From NCBI RefSeq assembly GCF_000377565.1, contig NZ_KB898355.1, positions 124,001 to 188,000 on the forward strand: DNA of 64,000 nucleotides. The letters are read 5' to 3'. Both the position numbers and the translations under genes were made by a program. This stretch comes from Rhizobium sp. 2MFCol3.1. GTDB taxonomy: Bacteria > Pseudomonadota > Alphaproteobacteria > Rhizobiales > Rhizobiaceae. The notes below the pieces were generated by a model. That model saw only the letters and a list, made by a program, of their open reading frames with translations, ran no database searches and had not been told where the DNA came from. Shown piece by piece: positions 1 through 7,869 of this stretch (positions are counted from its first letter, which is position 1; each line of letters begins with the position of its first letter).

Positions 1-147
1 CTGCCTGTCGTCATGCTCAGCTATCTGGAAAACCAGTTCGACCCGACCATCGCAGCGCTCAGCACGCTGCAGCTTCTTCTCGCCGTCGTCGCCCTGCTGA
101 TCGTCGATCGCGTCTATGGCATCGAAAAAATGACGGTGGCCGGATGA
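1..147 (+). CDS. ABC transporter permease, C-terminal fragment
   Basis: Only the last 48 residues are in the window; the start lies to the left. The visible part has one strongly hydrophobic helix (LLLAVVALLIVDRV) followed by a short cytoplasmic tail ending in a TGA. This fits the last membrane helix of a binding-protein-dependent ABC importer permease of the PotC/polyamine or opine type. The stop overlaps the start of the next gene by four bases (ATGA), so it is probably the last transport gene of an operon that continues into the VOC, oxidoreductase and AhpD-like genes. The family call rests on a short stretch and on context; the substrate cannot be told. Confidence 0.5.
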   Translation: MPVVMLSYLENQFDPTIAALSTLQLLLAVVALLIVDRVYGIEKMTVAG

Positions 148-803
148 GCATTCGGCTTCCCGTCGATCACGTCGTCATCCTTGTGGCGGATCTTGATGCG
201 GCAGGCGCCGCATTCGAAGCCGCCGGTTTTCATGTAACGCGGAAGACGCTGCACAGCGCAGCCATGGGCACCGCCAATCGCTGCGTCATGCTCGACGGAA
301 GCTATATCGAGATCATGGGCATGGTTGCCGAGACGATCGCCAATGCGACATGGCGTAAGGTTTTGTCCGATGGCGCCGGCATCCGCGGTTTGGCCCTGCG
401 CAGCACCGATATCGAGGCTTCCGCACAGGCACTGGCGCGGCACGCCATCCCTGCCGAACCCGTGCGCCACTTTTCGCGCATGACCGAAGACGGCGAGCTG
501 CGTTTCTCGATCACCCGTATCGACCCGGCCGCCACGCCCGGCCTGCAATGCCTGGTCTGCCAGCATCATACGGCGGAACTGCTGTGGCTGCCGCAGACGC
601 TGGTGCATGCGAACGGCGCCGCGCGTCTCGCCTCTATCACATTGCCGCAGGCAGGCTCGCTCTCGGCTCTTGCGGATGAAGAAACCGCTTCCTCCACCGC
701 CATCGAGACGGGCAGCGCCCGCCTGATCCTGTCGGGAGTAAGCGCACAATATCATGATCTCCGCGAGAGTTGCGGTATCGAACTGGAGATCGTCTCGGCA
801 TGA
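144..803 (+). CDS. VOC/glyoxalase-like domain protein
   Basis: A 219-residue protein beginning MSIRLPVDHVVILVADLDAAG, a typical first strand and helix of the vicinal-oxygen-chelate (glyoxalase/bleomycin resistance/dioxygenase) fold. The N-terminal half (about residues 5-125) reads as a complete glyoxalase-like domain with His at position 8 and Glu in the strand SYIEIMG as possible metal ligands. The second half is a weaker repeat. No signal peptide is seen, so it should be cytosolic. It is translationally coupled on both sides by 4-base overlaps (with the permease before and the FAD oxidoreductase after). A small-molecule enzyme, perhaps a lyase or isomerase acting on the imported compound, is an inference; the substrate is unknown. 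Confidence 0.7.
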   Translation: MSIRLPVDHVVILVADLDAAGAAFEAAGFHVTRKTLHSAAMGTANRCVMLDGSYIEIMGMVAETIANATWRKVLSDGAGIRGLALRSTDIEASAQALARHAIPAEPVRHFSRMTEDGELRFSITRIDPAATPGLQCLVCQHHTAELLWLPQTLVHANGAARLASITLPQAGSLSALADEETASSTAIETGSARLILSGVSAQYHDLRESCGIELEIVSA

Positions 804-2089
804 CCTCCTGGCCTTCTGACACACCGTCTCCGCTATGGATGTCGCTGTCGCGCAAGAGATTTGAGGCAGCGTCGCTGAAGGGCGAGGCGAAGGCTGATGT
901 CGTCATCATTGGTGGCGGGATTTCCGGCCTTGCGACGGCGCTCGAGCTTGCCCGCCGCGGTCGCCGTGTCATCCTGCTGGAAGCGACACGCGTCGGTTAT
1001 GGCGCATCCGGTCGGGCCAATGGGCAGGTCATTTCCGCGCTCACCCGCCACGGCCCCGACGCGGTGCGAAAGGCCTGGCCGGGAGAACGCGGCGAACGTT
1101 TCATCCAGCTGGTGAAGGGGGCTGCCGACCAGCTTTACGATCTGCTGGAGCGCTACGGCATCGATTGCGATGCACGGCGCAACGGCTGGCTGCAGCCGGC
1201 CCATTCGCCCGGCCGCGCCAAACGGGTTTCCGGCCTCGCCGCCCAATGGGCCGTCAGCGGTGCCGAAACCGGCGCGCTTTCCGCATCGCAGGTTGCCGAA
1301 CGTCTCGGCACGGATACCTATTGCGGTGGCTGGGAACATCGCCGCGGCGGTCATATCAATCCTTACGCCTTCACCGTCGGTCTGGCCCGCGCGGCCGCAT
1401 CGGAAGGCGTGATCATTTACGAAAACAGTCCTGCAACGCGCCTGTCGCGCAAGGACGGAAGCTGGATCGTCGAGACGCCGCAAGGCCGGGTTGTCGCCGA
1501 TAAGGTGGGGCTTGCGACAGCGGCCCATACCGGCGATCTCTGGCCGGAACTGCGCCGTTCGATCGTGCCGGTCACGTCCTATCAGGCCGCCACCGATCCG
1601 CTCGGCCCGCTGGCTGACAAAATTCTGCCGAATGACGAGGCGTCGTCGGATACGCGCATGGACCTACGCTATTTCCGCAAGACCCGCGACGGGCGGCTCG
1701 TCTCCGGCGGGGCGCTCACCTTTCAGATCGGTGCATCGCGGCGGCTCCCGGCCATGGTCGGCAAGCGCCTGAAAGAAATGTTCCCGGCGCTGCCGGAGAA
1801 TCCGATGACCTCCTTCTGGAGCGGTCGTATCGCCATGACTGTCGATCGCCTGCCGCGCCTTCACCGGCGAGGCGACGGGCTCTGCGCCTGGATCGGCTGC
1901 AACGGGCGCGGGCTGGCACTGGCCTGCGCTATGGCGCCGGTTCTTGCCGACGCGATCGACGGTGTGGCTGACGAGGAACTGGCGCTTCGGCCGACCGCCC
2001 CGCCCGCGGTTCCCTTCCATGCCTTCGTTTCCCGTTTCGCCCGGCTGATCCTGCCCTGGTACCGGTTCAAGGACAGTCGCGAGGTCTAG
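800..2089 (+). CDS. FAD-dependent oxidoreductase (DAO family, PuuB-like)
   Basis: A 429-residue flavoenzyme. The start is the ATG inside an ATGA overlap with the VOC gene; an in-frame start 30 bases earlier would lie inside that gene and is less likely. The dinucleotide-binding motif is clear near residue 35 (VVIIGGGISGLATALELA) and is followed by the GYGASGRANGQ stretch typical of the D-amino-acid-oxidase/glycine-oxidase family that includes gamma-glutamylputrescine oxidase. The C-terminal part (WIGCNGRGLALACAM) is the second FAD-contacting segment. It probably oxidises an amine or amino acid imported by the upstream ABC system, releasing peroxide. That would fit the two AhpD-like genes downstream. 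The substrate is not determined. Confidence 0.85.
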   Translation: MTSWPSDTPSPLWMSLSRKRFEAASLKGEAKADVVIIGGGISGLATALELARRGRRVILLEATRVGYGASGRANGQVISALTRHGPDAVRKAWPGERGERFIQLVKGAADQLYDLLERYGIDCDARRNGWLQPAHSPGRAKRVSGLAAQWAVSGAETGALSASQVAERLGTDTYCGGWEHRRGGHINPYAFTVGLARAAASEGVIIYENSPATRLSRKDGSWIVETPQGRVVADKVGLATAAHTGDLWPELRRSIVPVTSYQAATDPLGPLADKILPNDEASSDTRMDLRYFRKTRDGRLVSGGALTFQIGASRRLPAMVGKRLKEMFPALPENPMTSFWSGRIAMTVDRLPRLHRRGDGLCAWIGCNGRGLALACAMAPVLADAIDGVADEELALRPTAPPAVPFHAFVSRFARLILPWYRFKDSREV

Positions 2090-2152
2090 GCAATCGGTCT
2101 CCCTGCCTGGCCGTTCGGGCCTGCTCCCCATCATTCCCTGTGAAAGTTCAAG

Positions 2153-2641
2153 ATGACAGATTTGATCGAAACCCTGGTCGGTGAAAATTCCGACGACCGG
2201 CTGAAACAGCTTCTCGCCCGCCGTGCCGAGCTGATGGTCTTGACGGAAGCGAGCCGCAAGGCTGTGCTGACACCGGCCGAAGCCGGCGGTTTTTCCCATG
2301 CGCTGAGGGCGCTGATCGCCGTTCGCGCCTCCGAGCGCCTGGGCGATATGCGGATGAAGGATCACTATTACGAGCACTTTACCCAATGCGAGGACTTCTA
2401 CGATCTGGTCGGCCTCGTCGAGCCCGATACACGGTCCGATGATCCCTGGCTGCAGGCGGTCCTCGATCATGCCGACATGCTGACCTGCCGTCCGCGTACG
2501 GCGACCAAGGGCGATATCGAAAAGCTCTATGCGGCAGGCGTCAGCGACGCCGATATCGTTCGCCTTGCCGAACTTGCTGCTTTTCTCGGATATCAGGCCC
2601 GCCTCGTCGCCGGCCTGCGCCTAATGGAGATTGCCCGATGA
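2153..2641 (+). CDS. CMD domain protein, Avi_7170-like family
   Basis: A 162-residue all-helical protein of the carboxymuconolactone decarboxylase/AhpD superfamily (MTDLIETLVGENSDDRLKQL). It matches in length and in the middle section (SDADIVRLAELAAFLGYQARLVAGLRLM) the family named after Agrobacterium vitis Avi_7170, which is known to travel with an alkylhydroperoxidase-domain partner. No CxxC redox pair is visible, so it may lack peroxidase chemistry of its own. Its stop overlaps the start of the partner gene by four bases, so equal expression and perhaps a heteromeric complex are likely. Its exact role in the pathway is not known. Confidence 0.8.
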   Translation: MTDLIETLVGENSDDRLKQLLARRAELMVLTEASRKAVLTPAEAGGFSHALRALIAVRASERLGDMRMKDHYYEHFTQCEDFYDLVGLVEPDTRSDDPWLQAVLDHADMLTCRPRTATKGDIEKLYAAGVSDADIVRLAELAAFLGYQARLVAGLRLMEIAR

Positions 2642-3216
2642 GCGACGTTGTTCACCACTATACGACCGAAGTTCTCGACTGGCGGCCCTTCGTCAAGCCG
2701 ATCGAGCTGGAGACGGCGACACCGGAACAGCTGGAGGCGCTGAAGATCACGCCGGCCAACAAGAAGGTCTCGGATTATGTCCTGACGCTTGCCCATGATC
2801 CGGAATCCTTGCTGCATCGCTCGCCGCTGTTCAACGGCATCATGTATGGCAAAGACGGCCTGGATCGCGGCGGCCGCGAACTTGGCGCAATCGGTTCCTC
2901 GATCGTCAACCGCTGCATCTACTGCATTGCCGTTCATGCGCGCCATTTCAACCAGGCGACCAAGACGACCGAAATCGTCGAAGAAATCTTCGCCCAGGAG
3001 ACCGATGCGAAACTGCCGGCGCGCGAGCAGGCAATCTTCGATTTCGCGGTCAAACTTTCCGCCTTCCCACCAGCTGCCACTGCGGATGATATGGAGCGAT
3101 TGACCGCGGCTGGCCTTAGTGAACTGGAAGTACTGGATCTGATCCTGTCGACAGCGATATTCGGCTGGGCAAACCGCCTGATGCATACATTGGGCGAGCC
3201 TGTATCTCCCGGCTGA
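2638..3216 (+). CDS. AhpD-like peroxidase-related enzyme, Avi_7169-like family
   Basis: A 192-residue alkylhydroperoxidase-D-like protein. The redox motif CIYCIAVH (Cys-x-x-Cys followed by His) lies near residue 97, preceded by LGAIGSSIVNRC, the usual AhpD active-site helix. It closes the operon that starts before the window with ABC transport, VOC and FAD genes. In characterised AhpD proteins the cysteines reduce peroxides using a thiol donor. Here that activity could detoxify peroxide or a peroxy intermediate made by the FAD oxidase; this is inferred from the neighbourhood. No terminator with a T-run was seen in the 200 bases after it. Confidence 0.82.
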   Translation: MSDVVHHYTTEVLDWRPFVKPIELETATPEQLEALKITPANKKVSDYVLTLAHDPESLLHRSPLFNGIMYGKDGLDRGGRELGAIGSSIVNRCIYCIAVHARHFNQATKTTEIVEEIFAQETDAKLPAREQAIFDFAVKLSAFPPAATADDMERLTAAGLSELEVLDLILSTAIFGWANRLMHTLGEPVSPG

Positions 3217-3417
3217 CGTCCAGCGACCGGCGTGAGGCAGAGCATCATCCGAAGGTTGCTGTGCTGGCATCCATATCCGTCAAGACAATCCGTGGCGAAG
3301 GCATAGTTCACTCCGCTTCCCAATGGATACGCGGCCAACGGTCAGGCTGCGAACTTGAGCATACGCCCTGAGAACATCACGAGTGGCCGGGGGCTGGGCG
3401 AAAGCCGACCAATCTCC

Positions 3418-4302
3418 TCAGAATTTCCGCGGCGTTTTTCTGATCGAGAGATGGAAGTGATTGAGCCGTTGCAGCGATTCGCTTGAGCGATCGGCACAGG
3501 CGGCTGCAAGGCCCAATACAATTGTTTCAAGAAACATGAGTACGGAACCATGGATGGGAAAGCGGTCGCGTTGTCCCCGAGGTGCAATGATCGTTACGTC
3601 CGCTGCGTCGTTGAATGTCGTCGTCGCCGATGCGGTCAAGAGAATGACCGGCACGCGAAGCCTGAGGGCTTCCTTCAGAACGGTGGCACCCTCGCGGTGC
3701 ACGTTTTCCTGGGCCATCATGAGCAATACATCGCCCGCCAGCATATTCAAAAGCTGCTCTCCCAGCCCAATGCCGGTGCGATTGAGGCAGTAGGTCGCGA
3801 ACCCGTTTCGATTGAACAGGCGAGAGGAATAATCCGCCAGAATGCCCGACGCACCGATACCGAAGACCGCGATGCGGTCTGCAAGTTTCAGGAGATCAAT
3901 GGCGTTGATGATCGAAAGGCGGGTGTCGTCGGACGCCAACTGCTTCGCCGCTTCGAGATGCGCATTGGCTACATAGGATATAGCAGCATTGACGTCGTCA
4001 TTGAGCGCACGCGTCGTCGCAGTCATCTTCTCGACCGATGACATTGCGCCGCCGATAGCATGTTGGAGTTCGCTTTTTAGATCGCGCAACCCTTCGAAGC
4101 CAAGCGCCTGTATTGCCCGGATAACCGTCGCGTCCGACGTATCGGTCTCGGCCGCGATTTCGAGCGCCGAGAGCGACATCACGGCGGCGCGGTTCTCGTC
4201 TATATAGGTGACGACCGACTTTAAACGCGGTGACAGTTTTTCGAACCGCGCCGCTATTCGCTCGCCCAGCCGATCCGGCGTCTTTCGTGTCTCAGCTGCC
4301 AT
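3418..4302 (-). CDS. MurR/RpiR family transcriptional regulator
   Basis: A 294-residue regulator: an N-terminal HTH_6 domain (about residues 10-85, with LSALEIAAETDTSDATVIRAIQALGF as the helix-turn-helix) and a C-terminal SIS sugar-isomerase-like domain (about 125-265, VFGIGASGILADYSSRLF being the phospho-ligand loop). RpiR proteins sense sugar phosphates or related small molecules. The gene points away from the siderophore receptor behind it and converges on the AhpD-like operon, so its target is not obvious. The VOC/FAD operon is one candidate. The siderophore receptor lies upstream on the same strand, but a strong hairpin separates the two. Confidence 0.9.
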   Translation of the reverse strand: MAAETRKTPDRLGERIAARFEKLSPRLKSVVTYIDENRAAVMSLSALEIAAETDTSDATVIRAIQALGFEGLRDLKSELQHAIGGAMSSVEKMTATTRALNDDVNAAISYVANAHLEAAKQLASDDTRLSIINAIDLLKLADRIAVFGIGASGILADYSSRLFNRNGFATYCLNRTGIGLGEQLLNMLAGDVLLMMAQENVHREGATVLKEALRLRVPVILLTASATTTFNDAADVTIIAPRGQRDRFPIHGSVLMFLETIVLGLAAACADRSSESLQRLNHFHLSIRKTPRKF

Positions 4303-4413
4303 CCCTGTGATCCATCGTCTGTGCTCTGATCCAATACAGCCTAGTTGGTTTGTTCTCAGGGCATGCGTCGGGCCCGGCCCGGTTTAGTCCCGTAGATCAC
4401 GCTAACATGTAGC

Positions 4414-4441
4414 ATCGCGGCGTCCAGAAGGGCGCCGCGAT
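4414..4441 (-). terminator. Hairpin after the TonB receptor gene
   Basis: A perfect 9-bp stem (ATCGCGGCG pairing with CGCCGCGAT) with a 10-base loop lies between the receptor stop and the RpiR start. It is well placed to end the receptor transcript, but no T-tract follows on the minus strand, so intrinsic termination is only possible, not shown. Confidence 0.45.
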
Positions 4442-4464
4442 TCCAGAAAGATCTTTGCAATCGG

Positions 4465-6705
4465 TTAGAAATCCATCCTTACGGAAAGCGTCGCCTCGAA
4501 GGGGTCGCCGATCTGATTGCCGAGATTGGAAGCATAGAGCGACGACGTATAATAGGTCTTGTCGAAGATATTCTTGAGGTTCAGCTGGAAGGTCACCGGC
4601 CGCTCGGCTTGGATCGTATAGGCTGCGAACGCGTCGGCGGTCATATAGCCCGGCAGGAAATAGCTGTTGTCATAGACGCCTGCACGCTTGCTGCGGGCGC
4701 GTACACCGCCTCCGACCTTCAGCGTGTTTTCTCCGCCCCCGATCTCGCCGAAATCATAGGTCAGATAGAGTGACCCGGTGTGCCGGGCGACGTTGACAGG
4801 GCGCATGCCGGCGTAGTTGGCGTCCTTGACGATTTCCGCGTCGGTGAAGCCGTAGCTTGCGATGATGCTCCAATTGTCGGTCAGCTGGCCGGCAATGTCG
4901 AACTCGAAGCCGCGCGACCTGACCTGACCGGCGGTGCGCGCATATGTGACGCCATCGATGAACTCGTTGTAGAGTACATTCTTCTTGTCGATGTCGAACA
5001 GGGCCGCAGTGGCCGTTACGCCGTCGAAGAGTTCGAACTTGGTGCCAATTTCGTAGGAGATGCCCGTTTCTGGCGGCAGCTCGCCGATATAGTCGGCGAT
5101 CGAGGTTTGCGGCATGAATGACGTGGCCACGGTTCCATAGACCGACCAGGTCGGCGACAGCTTGTAGACAATGCCGGCGCGTGGCGTCACTTCGGTGCCA
5201 CTTGCATCCGTGCCGACGACAAAAGGCCGCCCCTTGCCTGCGTATTGCGTATAGTGCTGCAGCGTAAGGCCGCCGGACAGGATCAGGTCGTCGGTAAGAT
5301 AGAGCGAATCCTGCACATAGCCTGTGAACAGCTTCTGCTGAATACGCTGGTCGCTGTCCTTCGCCACCACGGTCGTGCACTTGGGAAGATTGCCGTAGAC
5401 AGGATTGTAGATGTTGAAGTCCTGGACGACCGGGCAACGGATCATGTCGGAACGCAGAAGGTCGTAATTGCTGTAGCTGCCGCCGATCAGCACCTGGTTT
5501 CGCAAGCCGCCGATATCCACGTCGCCCGAAATGTCGGCGCGAAGGGCGTGCTGCACCTGTTCTGAGCCGTTGGTGGAATCCGCGCGTCGTGTCAGGTTGC
5601 CTGTCGAGGGATCGTAGCTCATCACGCGCGCCTGGTTGTCAAAATAGGCGTCCCGGCTGTAGGCGTAATCGAAGCGCAGCTTCCAATCGTCGCTGAGATC
5701 ATGTTCGACATTCAGGTTGACGAGATCGGAGGCGCCATCCGTGATGTTGTAGGGTTCGGTGAACTGAATCTCGGGGTCGGTCGTCACTGCCCTTCCGGTG
5801 GTCGGATCGAAGATCTGGCCGCGATCGAAAGGAACGACATAGTCACGATGCGTGTAGCTGAGATTGACGGTCGTATCCTCGCCGAACCAGGCGATCGAGG
5901 GAGACATCAACCATTCCTTGGTTTCCCCGAAATTCCGCCAATAGTCGACATTCTGGTAGGAGCCGATGAGCCGGTAGGCAAAATCGGTATCGCCGATCGG
6001 GCCGGTCACATCGAATTGCGACGATCCGCCGCCGAAGCTTGAGCCCGATGCTTCCACATATCCGCCAAAGGTCTGTTCCGGTCGCTTGGTAATGACGTTG
6101 ATGACGCCGCCAGGCTCCTGAATGCCGAAGAGTGCTGAGGACGGTCCCTTGAGCACTTCGACCCGGTCTGTCGTGGCGTTGAAACTGCGTGGAAGCACGG
6201 TGCGCAGTCCGTTGGTGAGAACAGAGCCGTCGCGGTTGTCGCCAAAGCCGCGGCGGATGAACGAGTCCTGCGTTCCAGCCAGCGTATTGGTCTGGTTGAT
6301 ATTGCTGACATTGTTCAACACGTCGTCAAGCGATCGCGCGTCCTGGTCCTTGATGACCTGATCGCTGACCACATTGACGGCCTGTGGAACATCGAGGATG
6401 GGCATCTCGCTGCCCATTGCCGAGCTGTTGTCGATCGGCTGGTAGCCGTCTGTCTGCTTGCCGGCGGTGCCGTTGAGAACGATCGGCTGGAGTGCGGTTC
6501 CGGCTCCGTTGTCGGCAGCAGGCTGAGTTCCCGCCTCACTGGCCTGTTGACGGCTGGCCCGTTGACCGCTCGTCTGCGCATCGCGCCCGCTTTTGGGTGC
6601 AGCAGTCTGCGCGAAGGCGACGCCCAGTGAGCTTGCAAGGCCGACGATCACGACAGATCCCATCAACGCCTGACGTCGGCTGCGTCCGCAAGTGTCAAAA
6701 TGCAT
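4465..6705 (-). CDS. TonB-dependent siderophore receptor
   Basis: A 746-residue outer-membrane receptor that takes up ferric-siderophore with energy from TonB/ExbBD. The chosen start (MHFDTCGRSRRQALMGS) gives a good signal peptide ending at AFAQ and has GGGGAA just upstream; a TTG 45 bases earlier would also be open but would put an unlikely extension before the signal. After a low-complexity linker comes the plug domain (about residues 90-210, with the typical GIQEPGGVINVITKRPEQ). The 22-strand barrel follows and ends in a C-terminal Phe (SVRMDF), the usual outer-membrane insertion signal. No N-terminal signalling (secretin/STN) domain is seen, so FecI/FecR-type control is unlikely. It is divergent from the cognate ABC importer genes. 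Confidence 0.93.
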   Translation of the reverse strand: MHFDTCGRSRRQALMGSVVIVGLASSLGVAFAQTAAPKSGRDAQTSGQRASRQQASEAGTQPAADNGAGTALQPIVLNGTAGKQTDGYQPIDNSSAMGSEMPILDVPQAVNVVSDQVIKDQDARSLDDVLNNVSNINQTNTLAGTQDSFIRRGFGDNRDGSVLTNGLRTVLPRSFNATTDRVEVLKGPSSALFGIQEPGGVINVITKRPEQTFGGYVEASGSSFGGGSSQFDVTGPIGDTDFAYRLIGSYQNVDYWRNFGETKEWLMSPSIAWFGEDTTVNLSYTHRDYVVPFDRGQIFDPTTGRAVTTDPEIQFTEPYNITDGASDLVNLNVEHDLSDDWKLRFDYAYSRDAYFDNQARVMSYDPSTGNLTRRADSTNGSEQVQHALRADISGDVDIGGLRNQVLIGGSYSNYDLLRSDMIRCPVVQDFNIYNPVYGNLPKCTTVVAKDSDQRIQQKLFTGYVQDSLYLTDDLILSGGLTLQHYTQYAGKGRPFVVGTDASGTEVTPRAGIVYKLSPTWSVYGTVATSFMPQTSIADYIGELPPETGISYEIGTKFELFDGVTATAALFDIDKKNVLYNEFIDGVTYARTAGQVRSRGFEFDIAGQLTDNWSIIASYGFTDAEIVKDANYAGMRPVNVARHTGSLYLTYDFGEIGGGENTLKVGGGVRARSKRAGVYDNSYFLPGYMTADAFAAYTIQAERPVTFQLNLKNIFDKTYYTSSLYASNLGNQIGDPFEATLSVRMDF

Positions 6706-6762
6706 TAAAGATTCCCCGGGTGTAGACAGATAAAATGTAATGGTCGCCAATTCTCAAACATG

Positions 6763-6779
6763 AGTGTAGTTGTCAACTT
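6763..6779 (-). promoter_or_regulatory. Operator/-35 site, receptor side
   Basis: Read on the minus strand this is AAGTTGACAACTACACT. It matches the site at 6952-6968 at 15 of 17 positions when that site is read on the plus strand. The TTGACA inside it is a perfect -35 hexamer for transcription towards the TonB receptor, about 70 bases before its ATG. Confidence 0.5.
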
Positions 6780-6951
6780 CATAGGTGCGGGGCAATATTT
6801 TTGTGAACGCAGGAGGGGAAAGTGAAAGGCCCACATATCTGAAATAGCGAAGAAAAGGCAATGAAATTGGCCATAAACGGTGGAACTGTTGCAAATCGAC
6901 CACGCCTGAACGCGCAACCATCAATTCTCACAGAAAATTCCGAACGGGATA

Positions 6952-6968
6952 AAGTTGACTACTACATT
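6952..6968 (+). promoter_or_regulatory. Operator/-35 site, importer side
   Basis: AAGTTGACTACTACATT, the partner of the site at 6763-6779 in mirror orientation. It contains TTGACT as a likely -35 hexamer for the FecE-type gene that starts at 7033. The right end of the site is also the left arm of the dyad ACTACAT/ATGTAGT (6961-6985), so a bound repressor would cover the promoter. Confidence 0.5.
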
Positions 6969-7032
6969 CAATAAAATGATGTAGTGAGAGCGCAAGAGAA
7001 TTATCGACTGCGAGCATGAGAGACCGATCGAG

Positions 7033-7869
7033 ATGAGCCAGCCCCCATTGCCGCGAAACGACGCGCAGATGCGAAGCGCGTCAGATGGCCTGCGTGTTAA
7101 GCAGATCACGGCTGGCTACGGCTCCAAGGTCGTGCTCGACGCAATCGAGGCGGTTATCCCACGCGGGAAGATGATCGCCCTTGTCGGCCCGAACGGGTCG
7201 GGCAAGTCGACGCTGCTGTCGACCATGGCGCGGCTGATGAAGCCCGTTGCCGGACAGGTCTGCCTCGACGGCAAGGCGATCCACAAAATGCCAACACGCG
7301 AGCTTGCACGCAAGCTCGGCATTCTCCCGCAAAACCCGATCCTACCGGAAGGCATGCGCGTCTTCGACCTCGTCTCGCGCGGGCGCTTCCCGCATCAGGG
7401 CCTGTTCAAGCAGTGGAGCGAGGCAGACGAGGCTGCAGTGCAGAGGGCGATGACGCTCACCGACACGCTTCAGTTTGCCGATCGCAAGGTCGACGATCTC
7501 TCTGGCGGGCAGAGGCAGCGCTGCTGGATCGCTATGGCGATCGCCCAGGACACCGATATCATGATGCTCGACGAACCGACGGCGTTCCTCGACATGCGTT
7601 ACCAGGTGGAAATCCTCGATCTCCTCTATGCATTGACCCGTGACCACGGCCGGACCGTCGTCGTTGTCCTGCACGATCTCAATTGCGCGATCACCTATGC
7701 CGACATGATCATGTTCCTCAAGGACGGGCAGCTCGTCGGCGATCCCGTCCCGCCCGAGGCCTGCACTGCGCAGGTCATTTCGTCGGTCTTCGATATCGAC
7801 GTGGTCGTGACCGACCACCCACGCAGCGGCCGACCGTTCGTCATGCCTGTCAGTGGACATTGGGCTTGA
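7033..7869 (+). CDS. Ferric-siderophore ABC transporter ATP-binding protein (FecE-like)
   Basis: A 278-residue ATPase of the FecE/FhuC/BtuD group. Walker A GPNGSGKST is at residues 52-60, the signature LSGGQRQR at about 156-163, Walker B MMLDEP at about 177, and the switch His in VVVLHDLN follows. It powers import of the iron chelate through the two permeases encoded next. It is first in the plus-strand operon, about 50 bases after the shared divergent control region. Its stop overlaps the TTG start of the next gene (TTGA), so the subunits are translationally coupled. Confidence 0.93.
   Translation: MSQPPLPRNDAQMRSASDGLRVKQITAGYGSKVVLDAIEAVIPRGKMIALVGPNGSGKSTLLSTMARLMKPVAGQVCLDGKAIHKMPTRELARKLGILPQNPILPEGMRVFDLVSRGRFPHQGLFKQWSEADEAAVQRAMTLTDTLQFADRKVDDLSGGQRQRCWIAMAIAQDTDIMMLDEPTAFLDMRYQVEILDLLYALTRDHGRTVVVVLHDLNCAITYADMIMFLKDGQLVGDPVPPEACTAQVISSVFDIDVVVTDHPRSGRPFVMPVSGHWA

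Larger units (their letters stand above)
6706..7032. promoter_or_regulatory. Divergent promoter region of siderophore receptor and importer
   Basis: A 327-bp AT-rich non-coding region between two divergent units. It holds two copies of one site in opposite orientation (see the two entries below). Each copy contains a TTGACA/TTGACT hexamer that could be the -35 of the promoter reading out towards the nearest gene. A further dyad, ACTACAT and ATGTAGT separated by 11 bases, spans 6961-6985. The arrangement suggests joint iron-dependent control of both units, as expected in alphaproteobacteria (Fur/Mur, Irr or RirA). The exact regulator cannot be assigned from the sequence. Confidence 0.6.
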
